Source: Gimesia aquarii
Lineage (GTDB): Bacteria; Planctomycetota; Planctomycetia; Planctomycetales; Planctomycetaceae
Length of the DNA stretch: 64,000 nucleotides
Reading direction: 5' to 3'
Assembly (NCBI RefSeq): GCF_007748195.1
Contig: NZ_CP037920.1
Coordinates: 1,283,536 to 1,347,535, forward strand
The notes under the pieces are model-generated. The model saw only the letters and a program-made list of their open reading frames with translations, was not told the origin of the DNA and ran no database searches. A program made the translations under genes and the position numbers. Shown in pieces: positions 1 to 8,568 of this stretch; within the stretch, counting starts at the first letter, position 1; each line of letters opens with the position of its first letter.

Positions 1-423
1 GATGACTTGTTGATTTGTTTCTGGATCAAATCAATTTTAGTCAGAGTGGAGCCAACATAATGGACTTGATTCAAAGGACCCTGGCATTTTGGCTTCAGAC
101 TACTATAGCTCATCAAACTCAATCATTGCGGCTTCAAAGCGATGATATCAGGTCCAAACAGTCCTGCAGACGCTACAATAAACCTGGAGACAGGCTAAAA
201 AACTTGAACTAGCTGGTAGAAGTAGGGCATATTCCTTGTATAATCGTTATTATCGGTACAACTTACCCAAGTGAATATTGTAACTGGTGACTCGCAGGGA
301 AGTCGAAATCAGCGCCGCGCTGATCATTGAGCAGGATGTGTTACTTGAGGTTGAGTTGGACTGAAGAGGGTCTTTGACTCTCTTTTACCCAAATCGATTT
401 CCCTCTCTTAAGGAGTCTGTTTC
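1..423. other. Left-edge stretch without a recognised gene
   Basis: I see no convincing gene here. A 65-codon open frame at 15-212 has no family resemblance, no good ribosome binding site and an unremarkable composition, so I do not call it. The right end holds the leader of the next gene, including an AAGGAG ribosome binding site at 410-415. A TATAAT hexamer lies at 239-244, but I found no good -35 partner at the usual distance, so no promoter is called. Confidence 0.5.
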
Positions 424-783
424 ATGCGTATCCGAATAATGTTAGCCGGGGTAGCCGTTGTCGCTAGCCTGCTCCTGATGACCAATGTTTCCGAAGCAGG
501 AGGCCGCGTAGTCTACCGTGCTCCATTTCCTTATGTGGGGCCTGCACCAGTTTATGCCGTGCCTGCTCCCGTAACCACAACGATGTATTACGCACCAGCC
601 TATGTGCCTGCCCCTGTAGTGACTCCGGTTTACTATCAGCCAGCACCTGTCGTTGTGCAGCCAGTCACAACCTACTATGCTCCAGTGACACCCTATTATT
701 ATTCTCCTCGCAGGGTCGTTTATAAAACACGGGGACCAGGACTGTTTTCCCCCTATTATCGATCTGTCGTCAGATATCGGTAA
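424..783 (+). CDS. Small secreted Pro/Tyr/Val-rich protein
   Basis: The 119-residue product begins with a clear signal peptide (basic start, hydrophobic stretch to about residue 22, then SEAGG as a likely cleavage region). The mature part is low-complexity, built from loosely repeated PAPV, YYAP and PVYY units, and ends in an Arg/Tyr-rich tail. Such composition is common in small exported planctomycete proteins of unknown role; a cell-wall or surface location is inference. The start is fixed by AAGGAG eight bases upstream of the ATG. The gene stands alone and ends in a long hairpin at 799-840. I do not recognise a named family and give no function. Confidence 0.75.
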   Translation: MRIRIMLAGVAVVASLLLMTNVSEAGGRVVYRAPFPYVGPAPVYAVPAPVTTTMYYAPAYVPAPVVTPVYYQPAPVVVQPVTTYYAPVTPYYYSPRRVVYKTRGPGLFSPYYRSVVRYR

Positions 784-798
784 TGAATCCGAAACAGA

Positions 799-845
799 AA
801 CAGCCTGCTGAATCTAACAGACAGAGTTCAGCAGGCTGTTTTTAT
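799..845. terminator. Bidirectional intrinsic terminator
   Basis: A perfect 14-bp inverted repeat (799-812 with 827-840) encloses a 14-nt loop and is followed by a T-rich run on the + strand; the opposite side is A-rich upstream of the repeat. It sits between two convergent genes (stops at 783 and 877), so it probably ends transcription from both sides. Confidence 0.8.
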
Positions 846-876
846 TTGTCGAGAAGCAACTTTCTCTAATGTTCTT

Positions 877-2184
877 TTAGAGAGTCCAGCCTTTACGGTA
901 TTCGCGTTTGACGTACTGAGCCGCTTCAGGAACGTTGGTCACTTTGAGGTTTTTTGCGTCCCATTCGAGTTTCTTTTGTCCTACTCGATAAGAGACATTG
1001 CCCAGGAGCACTGTTTCGGTGAGAGGACCGGCGTATCCAAAGTTACTGCCTGTCGGTGTTCCATTTCTGATCGCGTCCAGCCATTCAATGTGGTGGCTTT
1101 TGGGTCGCGTCAGGAACGGTTTAACAGGATTCGCATCTTTGCCGGCTTCCATAAACAATTTATTTGTACCGTAATCAGCCAGTAAGCGACCATCGTCACC
1201 TTCAAACAAAACGGCACTCCCTTTTTCATAAACTTCTGCCCCTTTGGGCTTCCAGCCACCGTGGTACCAGGTCATATGCACGGGCGGCAGGTCCTCGCGC
1301 GCTCCGAATTCGTAATCAACACGCATCTGACTGGGGCAATCATTCTCGCCAGCATGTCCCTTCTGACCGACGGCAACCACTGTTTTGGGATATTTCAGTT
1401 TCAATGCCCAGAAGGGAAGGTCCATATAATGACAACCAAAGTCACCTAACTGGCCATTTCCAAAATCCCACCAGTAACGCCAATTGAAATGGAAGTGAGA
1501 AGGATCATACGGACGGAAAGGAGCGGGGCCGATCCATTGATCATAGTTGACGTGCGCGGGAGGATGATTTTCCTTTGCCCTCTTGCCTTCAATACGAACT
1601 CCACCGCCCAACCAGACATGCACCCGTCGAACAGGGCCGATCACACCAGACTGCACTGTTTCAACTACCGTACGGTAGTTATCTGTGGCATGAATCTGAT
1701 TCCCCATCTGAGTCGCAACACCAGCTTTGGCAGCCAGGTCGGTCAGCACACGTGCTTCATACACAGAGTGCGTTAGTGGTTTTTCACAATAGACGGGCAA
1801 GCCTTTTCGCAGAGCCGCTGCGACAGCCGGAGCGTGCATATGATCGGGCGTGCTCACCAACACGGCATCCAGATCGTTTCGATCGAAGACTTTCCGATAG
1901 TCATCATAGGTATCTGCATGAGGAAACTCTTGAGCCGCTTTTTCGAGACGTTTTGAATCAATGTCGCATAAGGCCACAAAATTTTCTGATTTTGTCCCTT
2001 TAATATTGGAATACGCGCGGGCAGCGACTCCAATGGTTGCCAGATTCAATTTTTCATTAGGTCCTTTCTTTTTCGTTTCATTTTCAGCAGCAGCAAACGG
2101 CAAAGAGGTCGTTAATGCGGGCACAGCGGTTCCTGCGATCAACGCTTTTTTGAGAAACTCACGACGGTCGACAGAATTTGACAT
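877..2184 (-). CDS. Tat-exported Gfo/Idh/MocA family oxidoreductase
   Basis: This 435-residue protein starts with a twin-arginine signal (DRREFLKK followed by a hydrophobic Ala-rich stretch), so it is probably exported folded with its NAD(P) cofactor. An N-terminal Rossmann half follows; the conserved EKP motif (YCEKPLTHS) that holds the catalytic Lys is present, and the C-terminal half has the Trp/Gly/Asp-rich pattern (WWDFGNGQLGDFGCHYMD) usual for planctomycete and Bacteroidetes members that act on sugars or cyclitols. The exact substrate cannot be read from sequence. I chose ATG 2184 because an AAGGAGA site lies six bases upstream; the TTG one codon earlier is less likely. It is monocistronic and convergent with the small secreted protein gene. 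Confidence 0.88.
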   Translation of the reverse strand: MSNSVDRREFLKKALIAGTAVPALTTSLPFAAAENETKKKGPNEKLNLATIGVAARAYSNIKGTKSENFVALCDIDSKRLEKAAQEFPHADTYDDYRKVFDRNDLDAVLVSTPDHMHAPAVAAALRKGLPVYCEKPLTHSVYEARVLTDLAAKAGVATQMGNQIHATDNYRTVVETVQSGVIGPVRRVHVWLGGGVRIEGKRAKENHPPAHVNYDQWIGPAPFRPYDPSHFHFNWRYWWDFGNGQLGDFGCHYMDLPFWALKLKYPKTVVAVGQKGHAGENDCPSQMRVDYEFGAREDLPPVHMTWYHGGWKPKGAEVYEKGSAVLFEGDDGRLLADYGTNKLFMEAGKDANPVKPFLTRPKSHHIEWLDAIRNGTPTGSNFGYAGPLTETVLLGNVSYRVGQKKLEWDAKNLKVTNVPEAAQYVKREYRKGWTL

Positions 2185-2611
2185 CAAAATTCTCCTTAGG
2201 GGTATTTCAGGATGCTCTAGGAATCATTCATTAAAAACTTGGTTAGCATGCAGTGCTGAATGGAATTGAGTTTCCATCATTTTGGTTGCACAACTAAGGT
2301 GGGGGAATTCATCTCAAATATATAAACTTTTCTTAATATATCGCATCCCCAAACGCAAATCGAGCCATTTGTAGGAAAACAATGGTGTTGTTCAGAGATT
2401 GTTATTTGCTCGAAAAACCAGCCATCAATGGCGATTTGTCGGTCAAAGGGAGCGATGAAAATCACATTTCTTGTTGAATTATCAGGTTCTTTCAAATACG
2501 ATAATGATCCATAAACAAACTTCAATGTGATTGTAAACGGAGTCAATTCTGAAACTCTCATCAGCAACTCTGTTTCATTTCCTGCCCCGATGATGTACCG
2601 GAGAAGACCCC
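2185..2611. other. Divergent intergenic region
   Basis: This stretch separates the minus-strand oxidoreductase from the plus-strand heme-protein gene and should hold promoters for both. It includes an AT-rich segment near 2315-2340. A 96-codon minus-strand frame (2277-2567) is open but has no recognisable family, signal or ribosome binding site; I regard it as probably non-coding. Confidence 0.4.
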
Positions 2612-5600
2612 ATGTTTCCGGCCTGCCGTTTGAATCTGTGGATTGCAGTCTGTGTCTGCTCTCTCATTCAGAATGTATTCCCGGTTAGCGATCTTTTGGC
2701 TGAGAAACCACGGCCCGGCTTAGAACTCTTTGAAAATAAAATTCGCCCGGTTCTCATTGAACATTGTTACGAATGCCATTCCGCGGCGACAACCGAGTTC
2801 AAAGGTGGTTTGCGAGTCGACAGTCGTGATGCGATTCGGTCAGGTGGAGAATCAGGGGCAGCCGTAGTTCCTCACAAAGTCAGTGAGAGTCTCTTGCTCG
2901 ATGCGTTGAAGCACGAATCATTTGAAATGCCCCCGGGTAAGAAACTGCCTGATGATGTGATTGCGGATTTTGTGAAGTGGGTCGAACTGGGAGCTCCCGA
3001 CTCTCGCGATAAGCCTCCCACTCTCGAAGAGGCGGCTTCCCTCTCTTGGAAAGCCATTTTTGAGAAACGCCGCAAATGGTGGAGCCTGCAACCATTGAAG
3101 AATGTGAAGCCACCGCTTCCCGAAAAAAATCAATGGTCTCATCGGCCCATTGATCGGTTCCTTTTCACAGGAATGCAAAAAGCCGGTCTCCAACCGGCGC
3201 CTGGGGCAAAGCCGCGTACCTTAGCCCGTCGACTGGCCTTTGTGCTCACGGGATTACCTCCCGATCCGGAACAGGTACGAAAATATGTGGCAGACGCAGC
3301 ACGTGATTCTGAAGCCGCCTATGAAAAGCTGATTGAAAAACTACTGGCTTCACCTCACTTTGGGGAACGGTTTGCGCGGCACTGGATGGACGTGGTTCGT
3401 TACACCGACACCTATGGCTACGAATGGGATAATCCGGCCAAAGGCTCGTGGGAGTATCGCGATTATCTGATTCGCGCATTTAACCAGGATATCGGTTACG
3501 ACCAACTGGTCCGTGAACAGATCGCCGGGGACTTGCTAAAACAGCCTCGTATTGATGAGGACAGCGGTTTTCATGAAAGCATGATCGGTCCTATGTTCTA
3601 TCATATGGGAGAGCATCGTCACGGCGACAGTCTGAATTTTAATGGTATTCATCAGGAGATGATTAACAATAAGGTCGATGCCTTCTCCAAAGCATTCCTG
3701 GCCAATACGGTCGCTTGTGCCCGCTGTCACGACCACAAACTGGATGCGATCTCGCAGCGAGATTATTACGCATTGGCTGCGGTTTTCATGACACCCCGCT
3801 GGACAGCCCGGGTTATCGATGCGCCCGGAAAGAACAAGGCAAAAATTGCGAAACTCAAGCAATTGCGCAGTGAAATTCATCGCGCATTAAAACAGCGTTG
3901 GCAGGAACAGGCGGCTCATTTTACAGATGAACTTTCGAAAGCAATGAGTGAAAAAGAAAGCAAGAGGCGGTCTTCGGACTGGCGTGCCGCGTTAGGACTG
4001 ACGTCAGTCGATGGGAAAAAAACACCAAAACTCAAACTGGGAGACATCGCATATCCTGCGCAACGGTTGCTTTCATTATCGAAACAATCAGAACTGGCAA
4101 CGACCTGGCAGCAGCTTTTGACAGAATGGAAAACAGCCAGTGAAACACATCAGCGTCAGAATCAGAAACGGTTTCAAGTTCTGAGCAGTTTTGAAAAACC
4201 TCAACTTCCCCCTGGTTGGCAGAGCGAAGGAGCTGGGATGCATCATGGTTATGTCGCCAATGGAACTCCCTTGATTTCGCTGGAGGGGAAAAACGTGATC
4301 CAGCATTTATTGCCCCGTGGGTATCATACGCATGCGATTTCTTCCAAATTACCAGGTGCCATCAGGCCACCGTCAGAACGTGACATTCCGGGAAAAATTG
4401 TCAGTCTGGAACTGGCGGGTGGAGAATGGAGCGGTTTTATAAGAGTTCCTGATAATGCCTTTCAAACTGAGAATGTTATTTTTCTGAATCGGACGCAACC
4501 GCGGTGGCAGACGTTTGCAGACCGACCTCTCGCCAACGGAGTGCAACGCCTTACTTTTGAAATCGCGACCAGTGATCTGAACCCCAATTTCCCGCCACGG
4601 ACAGGTAAAGCGCGGGCAGGAAGTAAGGTCCTTCCCCCGGCAGATCCTGGGTTTCAGAAACGCAGCTGGTTCAGTGTAACAAAGATTATCTCGCACGAAG
4701 CATTGGGAACGCCCGCTGATGAGCTAAAACGCTTTGAGTCTCTGTATCAAATGTCGACTCCTCAAAACAGTGACGAGGTTTGCCAGCATATCGGCATCTG
4801 GTTCTCAGCGGCAGTCCAGCGCTGGTCGGAAGATAGAGCCAGTCTGGAAGATGTAAAGCTGGTCAATTGGTTAAGGGAGAAACAGTTACTCGAAAACAGG
4901 ATCGATAAAAATGCTCATCTGGCGAAGTTGGTTTCCGAGTACCGTCGTGTAGAGCAGCAATTACCATTTGCACATACCGCTAACAGTATGGACGAGCGAG
5001 GCTTATCGCCAGTGAATTATCCTTTGAATATCAGAGGCAGTGTCGACGAACCGGGGCCGATGGTCTCACGGGATTTTCTGGAAGTCTTCGCGGGTCAACA
5101 CAATGTCAAACAAAGTCCGGGCAGTGGTCGAAGGGAGCTTGCCGAATTTCTTATCAGTCCTCAGCATCCTTTGACGGCGCGTGTCTACGTCAACCGGGTC
5201 TGGCAGTGGATCTTTGGGAACGGGCTGGTTAGAACGCCAAATGATTTTGGTCATTTGGGGGCGCAGCCAACGCATCCCGAATTACTGGACTACCTGGCAC
5301 GAGAGTTTATTGCCGACGGCTGGTCAACAAAACGCTTAATCCGTCGAATGATTCTGAGTCGTGCCTTTCGGCAATCAGGACAGGTCACCGAGGCCGCGAA
5401 GCGTCTTGATGCCGACAATCGATTGTGGCATCACTACCCTACTCGACGTCTTGAAGCTGAAGCCATCCGGGACACGCTCTTGATGGTTTCGGGGCAACTT
5501 GATCGTCGACTCTATGGCCCACCCATTGATCCGCCGCGCTCCAAAGCTGATCCTGCCAAACGTTTATTCAATGGGCCCCTTGATGGAAATGGACGGCGTT

Positions 5601-5995
5601 CGATTTATTTACGTATGTCGATTATGGACCCGCCTAAGTTCCTGGTTGGTTTTAATCTTCCCGATTTAAAACTTCCTACAGGAAAAAGGGATGTTACGAA
5701 TGTCCCGAATCAGGCCTTGATCTTAATGAATGATCCCTTTGTGAAGGCACAATCTCAGGAATGGGCTGCAAAACTACTGAAACAACAGCAGAAATCGGTG
5801 GCACCACGCATCAAGCAAATGTTCTTAGAGGCCTATGGGCGAGAACCAGATCAGAGTGAACTCAATCGCTGGACAGGTTTAGTGCAGGAATTAGGGGGAA
5901 CTATGGATCCTCGCAGCTTGCTGGCGAACCAGAGTTTATGGAATCACGTAGCGCATGCGCTCTTTAATACAAAAGAATTTATTTATTACCGGTAG
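2612..5995 (+). CDS. PSCyt1/DUF1549/DUF1553 secreted heme protein
   Basis: The 1127-residue protein has an N-terminal export signal (to about residue 30), then a planctomycete cytochrome C module with a CxxCH heme site (CYECH, 52-56) in the typical context FENKIRPVLIEHCYECH. DUF1549 follows, ending in a second CxxCH (CARCH, near 369), then a long middle insertion, and the C-terminal DUF1553 domain with its usual motifs (TARVYVNRVWQWIFG; NDFGHLGAQPTHPELLDYLA). These families are greatly expanded in planctomycetes and nearly always sit beside a DUF1501 gene; their biochemical role is unproven, but c-type heme and a periplasmic place are expected. The DUF1501 gene starts five bases after the stop, so the two are almost certainly translated from one message. 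Confidence 0.93.
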   Translation: MFPACRLNLWIAVCVCSLIQNVFPVSDLLAEKPRPGLELFENKIRPVLIEHCYECHSAATTEFKGGLRVDSRDAIRSGGESGAAVVPHKVSESLLLDALKHESFEMPPGKKLPDDVIADFVKWVELGAPDSRDKPPTLEEAASLSWKAIFEKRRKWWSLQPLKNVKPPLPEKNQWSHRPIDRFLFTGMQKAGLQPAPGAKPRTLARRLAFVLTGLPPDPEQVRKYVADAARDSEAAYEKLIEKLLASPHFGERFARHWMDVVRYTDTYGYEWDNPAKGSWEYRDYLIRAFNQDIGYDQLVREQIAGDLLKQPRIDEDSGFHESMIGPMFYHMGEHRHGDSLNFNGIHQEMINNKVDAFSKAFLANTVACARCHDHKLDAISQRDYYALAAVFMTPRWTARVIDAPGKNKAKIAKLKQLRSEIHRALKQRWQEQAAHFTDELSKAMSEKESKRRSSDWRAALGLTSVDGKKTPKLKLGDIAYPAQRLLSLSKQSELATTWQQLLTEWKTASETHQRQNQKRFQVLSSFEKPQLPPGWQSEGAGMHHGYVANGTPLISLEGKNVIQHLLPRGYHTHAISSKLPGAIRPPSERDIPGKIVSLELAGGEWSGFIRVPDNAFQTENVIFLNRTQPRWQTFADRPLANGVQRLTFEIATSDLNPNFPPRTGKARAGSKVLPPADPGFQKRSWFSVTKIISHEALGTPADELKRFESLYQMSTPQNSDEVCQHIGIWFSAAVQRWSEDRASLEDVKLVNWLREKQLLENRIDKNAHLAKLVSEYRRVEQQLPFAHTANSMDERGLSPVNYPLNIRGSVDEPGPMVSRDFLEVFAGQHNVKQSPGSGRRELAEFLISPQHPLTARVYVNRVWQWIFGNGLVRTPNDFGHLGAQPTHPELLDYLAREFIADGWSTKRLIRRMILSRAFRQSGQVTEAAKRLDADNRLWHHYPTRRLEAEAIRDTLLMVSGQLDRRLYGPPIDPPRSKADPAKRLFNGPLDGNGRRSIYLRMSIMDPPKFLVGFNLPDLKLPTGKRDVTNVPNQALILMNDPFVKAQSQEWAAKLLKQQQKSVAPRIKQMFLEAYGREPDQSELNRWTGLVQELGGTMDPRSLLANQSLWNHVAHALFNTKEFIYYR

Positions 5996-6000
5996 ATGAA

Positions 6001-7452
6001 ATGAAATTCCAATCTCACAATTCTGCTTTTTGTCCGGGGTGTTTTCCTGTTTCGAATCGACGCACTTTTCTCAGGAATACTTCTGCCGGTTTTGGTTGGC
6101 TGGCATTAGCTGGTTTACTGGGAGAGCAGTTAGAGGCCAATCCAACGGTAAAGGAAATCAAACCTCATCACGCTCCCAAAGTAAAAAATATTATCTTTTG
6201 TTTTATGGACGGTGGTCCAAGTCACGTGGATACGTTTGACCTCAAGCCAGCGCTCAAAGCGCACGAAGGGAAACCCATTGGCAAGGGCGCGGTTTCCAAA
6301 CGCTCGCAATCCAGCGCCGGTCGTGTCTGGCTGGGTAGTCCCTGGAACTTCCGTCAACGCGGCGAAAGTGGCCTCTGGGTGAGTGATCTTTTCCCGAAGC
6401 TGGCATCCGTGGCCGATGAATTGTGTGTTGTGCACTCAATGGTGGGCGAGCTACCTTTACATGGTCAGCAAAATCTCTTACTGCATACAGGACGCATCAT
6501 CGGGCAGGCACCTAGTATGGGGGCCTGGGTCTCCTACGGTCTGGGAACCGAAAATAAAAATCTCCCGGCGTATGTAGTATTGAATAATGACTGGGTTCCC
6601 AACGGCGGTCTGGAAAACTTTGGAAGTTCATTCTTGCCGGCCACTCATCAGGCTACGATGGTGCGTGCGAAGGGCGTTCCAGTGGACAACATTAAGCCCA
6701 GCGACTCGCTATCAATGCAACGGCGTAAACTGGCATTGTTAGCAAAGCAGGATGCCCAATTTGCGCAACAGGCATCGTCGCCCTCTCCCATTGAAAGTGC
6801 GATTGCGAATTATGAAACAGCCTTTCGCATGCAGACACTCGTGCCGGAAGTCTCAGATATCAGCAATGAACCTCAGCATATTCAGCGAGCCTATGGTGTT
6901 GATTCCAAAGACGAACATCAACATTACTATGCCACGCAAGCTCTGCGTGCACGGCGGTTGGTTGAAGCGGGAGTACGATTTGTCGAGATCACCTGTCCCA
7001 GCTTCGACAGTAATAATTCTCCCTGGGATCAGCACGGTTTACTAAAACAGAACCATGAAAAAAATGCCCGCATCACTGAGCAATCGGTGGCGGCCTTGAT
7101 CAGTGATTTAAAATTACGCGGACTGCTCGACGAAACACTGGTGGTCTGGGCGGGAGAAATGGGTCGTACGCCACATACTCCCAAAGTCACGCCGACCTGC
7201 GGTCGTGATCATCATGTGAACGGCTACAGTATCTTCATGGCAGGTGGCGGCTTTAAAGGAGGCATGACCTTTGGCAAAACCGATGAGTTTGGTAATGCCG
7301 TTGTTGAACATCCACTAACAATCCATGATATTCACGCGACCATTCTTCACCAACTGGGCATCAATCACGAAGACCTCACTTTCCGTCACGGCGGCAGAGA
7401 CCACCGTCTCACTGATGTGCACGGTCATATCATCAAAGAGATCTTAAACTGA
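6001..7452 (+). CDS. Tat-exported DUF1501 (sulfatase-like) protein
   Basis: The 483-residue product carries a twin-arginine signal (NRRTFLRN, then a Gly/Ala/Leu-rich stretch) and the DUF1501 fold, which belongs to the alkaline phosphatase/sulfatase superfamily. Visible motifs are MDGGPSHVDTFDLKP near the start of the domain, GEMGRTPHTP in the middle, and a His-rich end (GRDHHVNGYS; IHDIHATILHQLG) that could bind metal. No sulfatase C/SxPxR signature is present, so it is not a formylglycine sulfatase. It follows the DUF1549/DUF1553 gene by five bases; the pair probably works together outside the cytoplasmic membrane. The substrate is unknown. Confidence 0.93.
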   Translation: MKFQSHNSAFCPGCFPVSNRRTFLRNTSAGFGWLALAGLLGEQLEANPTVKEIKPHHAPKVKNIIFCFMDGGPSHVDTFDLKPALKAHEGKPIGKGAVSKRSQSSAGRVWLGSPWNFRQRGESGLWVSDLFPKLASVADELCVVHSMVGELPLHGQQNLLLHTGRIIGQAPSMGAWVSYGLGTENKNLPAYVVLNNDWVPNGGLENFGSSFLPATHQATMVRAKGVPVDNIKPSDSLSMQRRKLALLAKQDAQFAQQASSPSPIESAIANYETAFRMQTLVPEVSDISNEPQHIQRAYGVDSKDEHQHYYATQALRARRLVEAGVRFVEITCPSFDSNNSPWDQHGLLKQNHEKNARITEQSVAALISDLKLRGLLDETLVVWAGEMGRTPHTPKVTPTCGRDHHVNGYSIFMAGGGFKGGMTFGKTDEFGNAVVEHPLTIHDIHATILHQLGINHEDLTFRHGGRDHRLTDVHGHIIKEILN

Positions 7453-7693
7453 GTTTTCCGGAGTGCTAGCTTAACAATTCAAAATGAAATCGCCGAAAAT
7501 GATCTCTCTACGATCGGGCTATCACCGGATATCCTGATCGATTATCATGCTCCCAAATTCATGATTGTTTTAACATACTCTTTGGTGCAGTTCGGTTAAT
7601 GGTGAAAACATAACAGAGAGGCTATCCCAGTACTTCCCTGGTATTACTCTTTGACTGCATCATAATGATCGTCAATGAACCGAGAGCACTGAC

Positions 7694-8482
7694 ATGGACG
7701 AACACGGACCGGTTGCCACAGACCATGCAGTTCGCGACCGTGAATTATTTGATCGAATTGCTGCGAAATACTATCGTAAGGATTTAGCGCCCGCAGCACG
7801 ACTTGCACGGAAGCATCGGCTTTTCCAGACATTGCAGGCAGCACTTGCGTCCTCCGATGCAACAGTGTTAGAAGTCGGATGTGGTGCTGGCTTTGCGGCA
7901 AAGTATCTGAAGGGACGCTTTGGTAGTTTTTGTGGAGTAGACTATTCTGAAAACTTGATTCATTATGCGCGCGTGCACAATTCAGGACCACAGGTCGAAT
8001 TTGTTGCGGCGAACATCAAAGACTTTCAACCACAGCGATCGTTTGATGTGATTTTTGCCATTGGGCTGTTACATCACCTCGATGATCTTGATTCGATGCT
8101 CGAAAACGTCGTTCATTTACTTAAGCCGGGAGGCTGGTTCGTAGCCAATGAGCCGCATCCTGGCAATCCACTGATTTCCGTCGCAAGGCGGATTCGTAAG
8201 AAAATCGACACTCAGTATTCGGCGGAACAGAAGGAATTGACGGCGACATCATTGCGGAGTGCCTGTGAACGTGTGGGGCTGCAATCAGTGCAGATTGTAC
8301 CTCAAGGTTTATTTTCAACTCCTTTTGCTGAAGTTCCTTTAAAACCCCAATGGCTCTTTGTTCCTTTTTCTACGCTTGCCTGCCTCACAGACAAAATGAT
8401 GGAACGACTGCCTGCTACTGTACTTCAGAAGTTGACTTGGAATCTGATCGTCGCCGGCCAACGAAAAGAGGGCGAAGGTTAA
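7694..8482 (+). CDS. Class I SAM-dependent methyltransferase
   Basis: The 262-residue protein has the classical SAM-binding motif I (VLEVGCGAGFAAKYL), the acidic end of strand 2 (CGVDYSENLI), and the late motif HLLKPGGWFVANEPHPGNP. A post-motif region without an obvious family match follows and may set the substrate. It is first in a run of five plus-strand genes (methyltransferase, GT39-like, GT2, methyltransferase, GtrA) that looks like a glycan or lipid-linked sugar module, so a sugar or lipid substrate is plausible but unproven. It is 241 bp downstream of the DUF1501 gene and probably has its own promoter. Confidence 0.85.
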   Translation: MDEHGPVATDHAVRDRELFDRIAAKYYRKDLAPAARLARKHRLFQTLQAALASSDATVLEVGCGAGFAAKYLKGRFGSFCGVDYSENLIHYARVHNSGPQVEFVAANIKDFQPQRSFDVIFAIGLLHHLDDLDSMLENVVHLLKPGGWFVANEPHPGNPLISVARRIRKKIDTQYSAEQKELTATSLRSACERVGLQSVQIVPQGLFSTPFAEVPLKPQWLFVPFSTLACLTDKMMERLPATVLQKLTWNLIVAGQRKEGEG

Positions 8483-8568
8483 TATGACTTTAGAGGACAG
8501 ACGCTGAATGTTAATTTTTGTAAGATCACGTTGTTTCAGAATCGAGTCGTTTTAGATTTAGCTCTTAT

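Noticed and set aside
12..423. CDS at 15-212
   Set aside because: Short, no family match, no ribosome binding site and an odd composition.
2277..2567. 96-codon minus-strand open frame upstream of the oxidoreductase gene
   Set aside because: No family, signal or ribosome binding site, and it fills a region expected to hold two divergent promoters.
6001..7452. DUF1501 proteins as true sulfatases
   Set aside because: They share the fold but lack the C/S-x-P-S-R formylglycine signature found in the two real sulfatases of the window.
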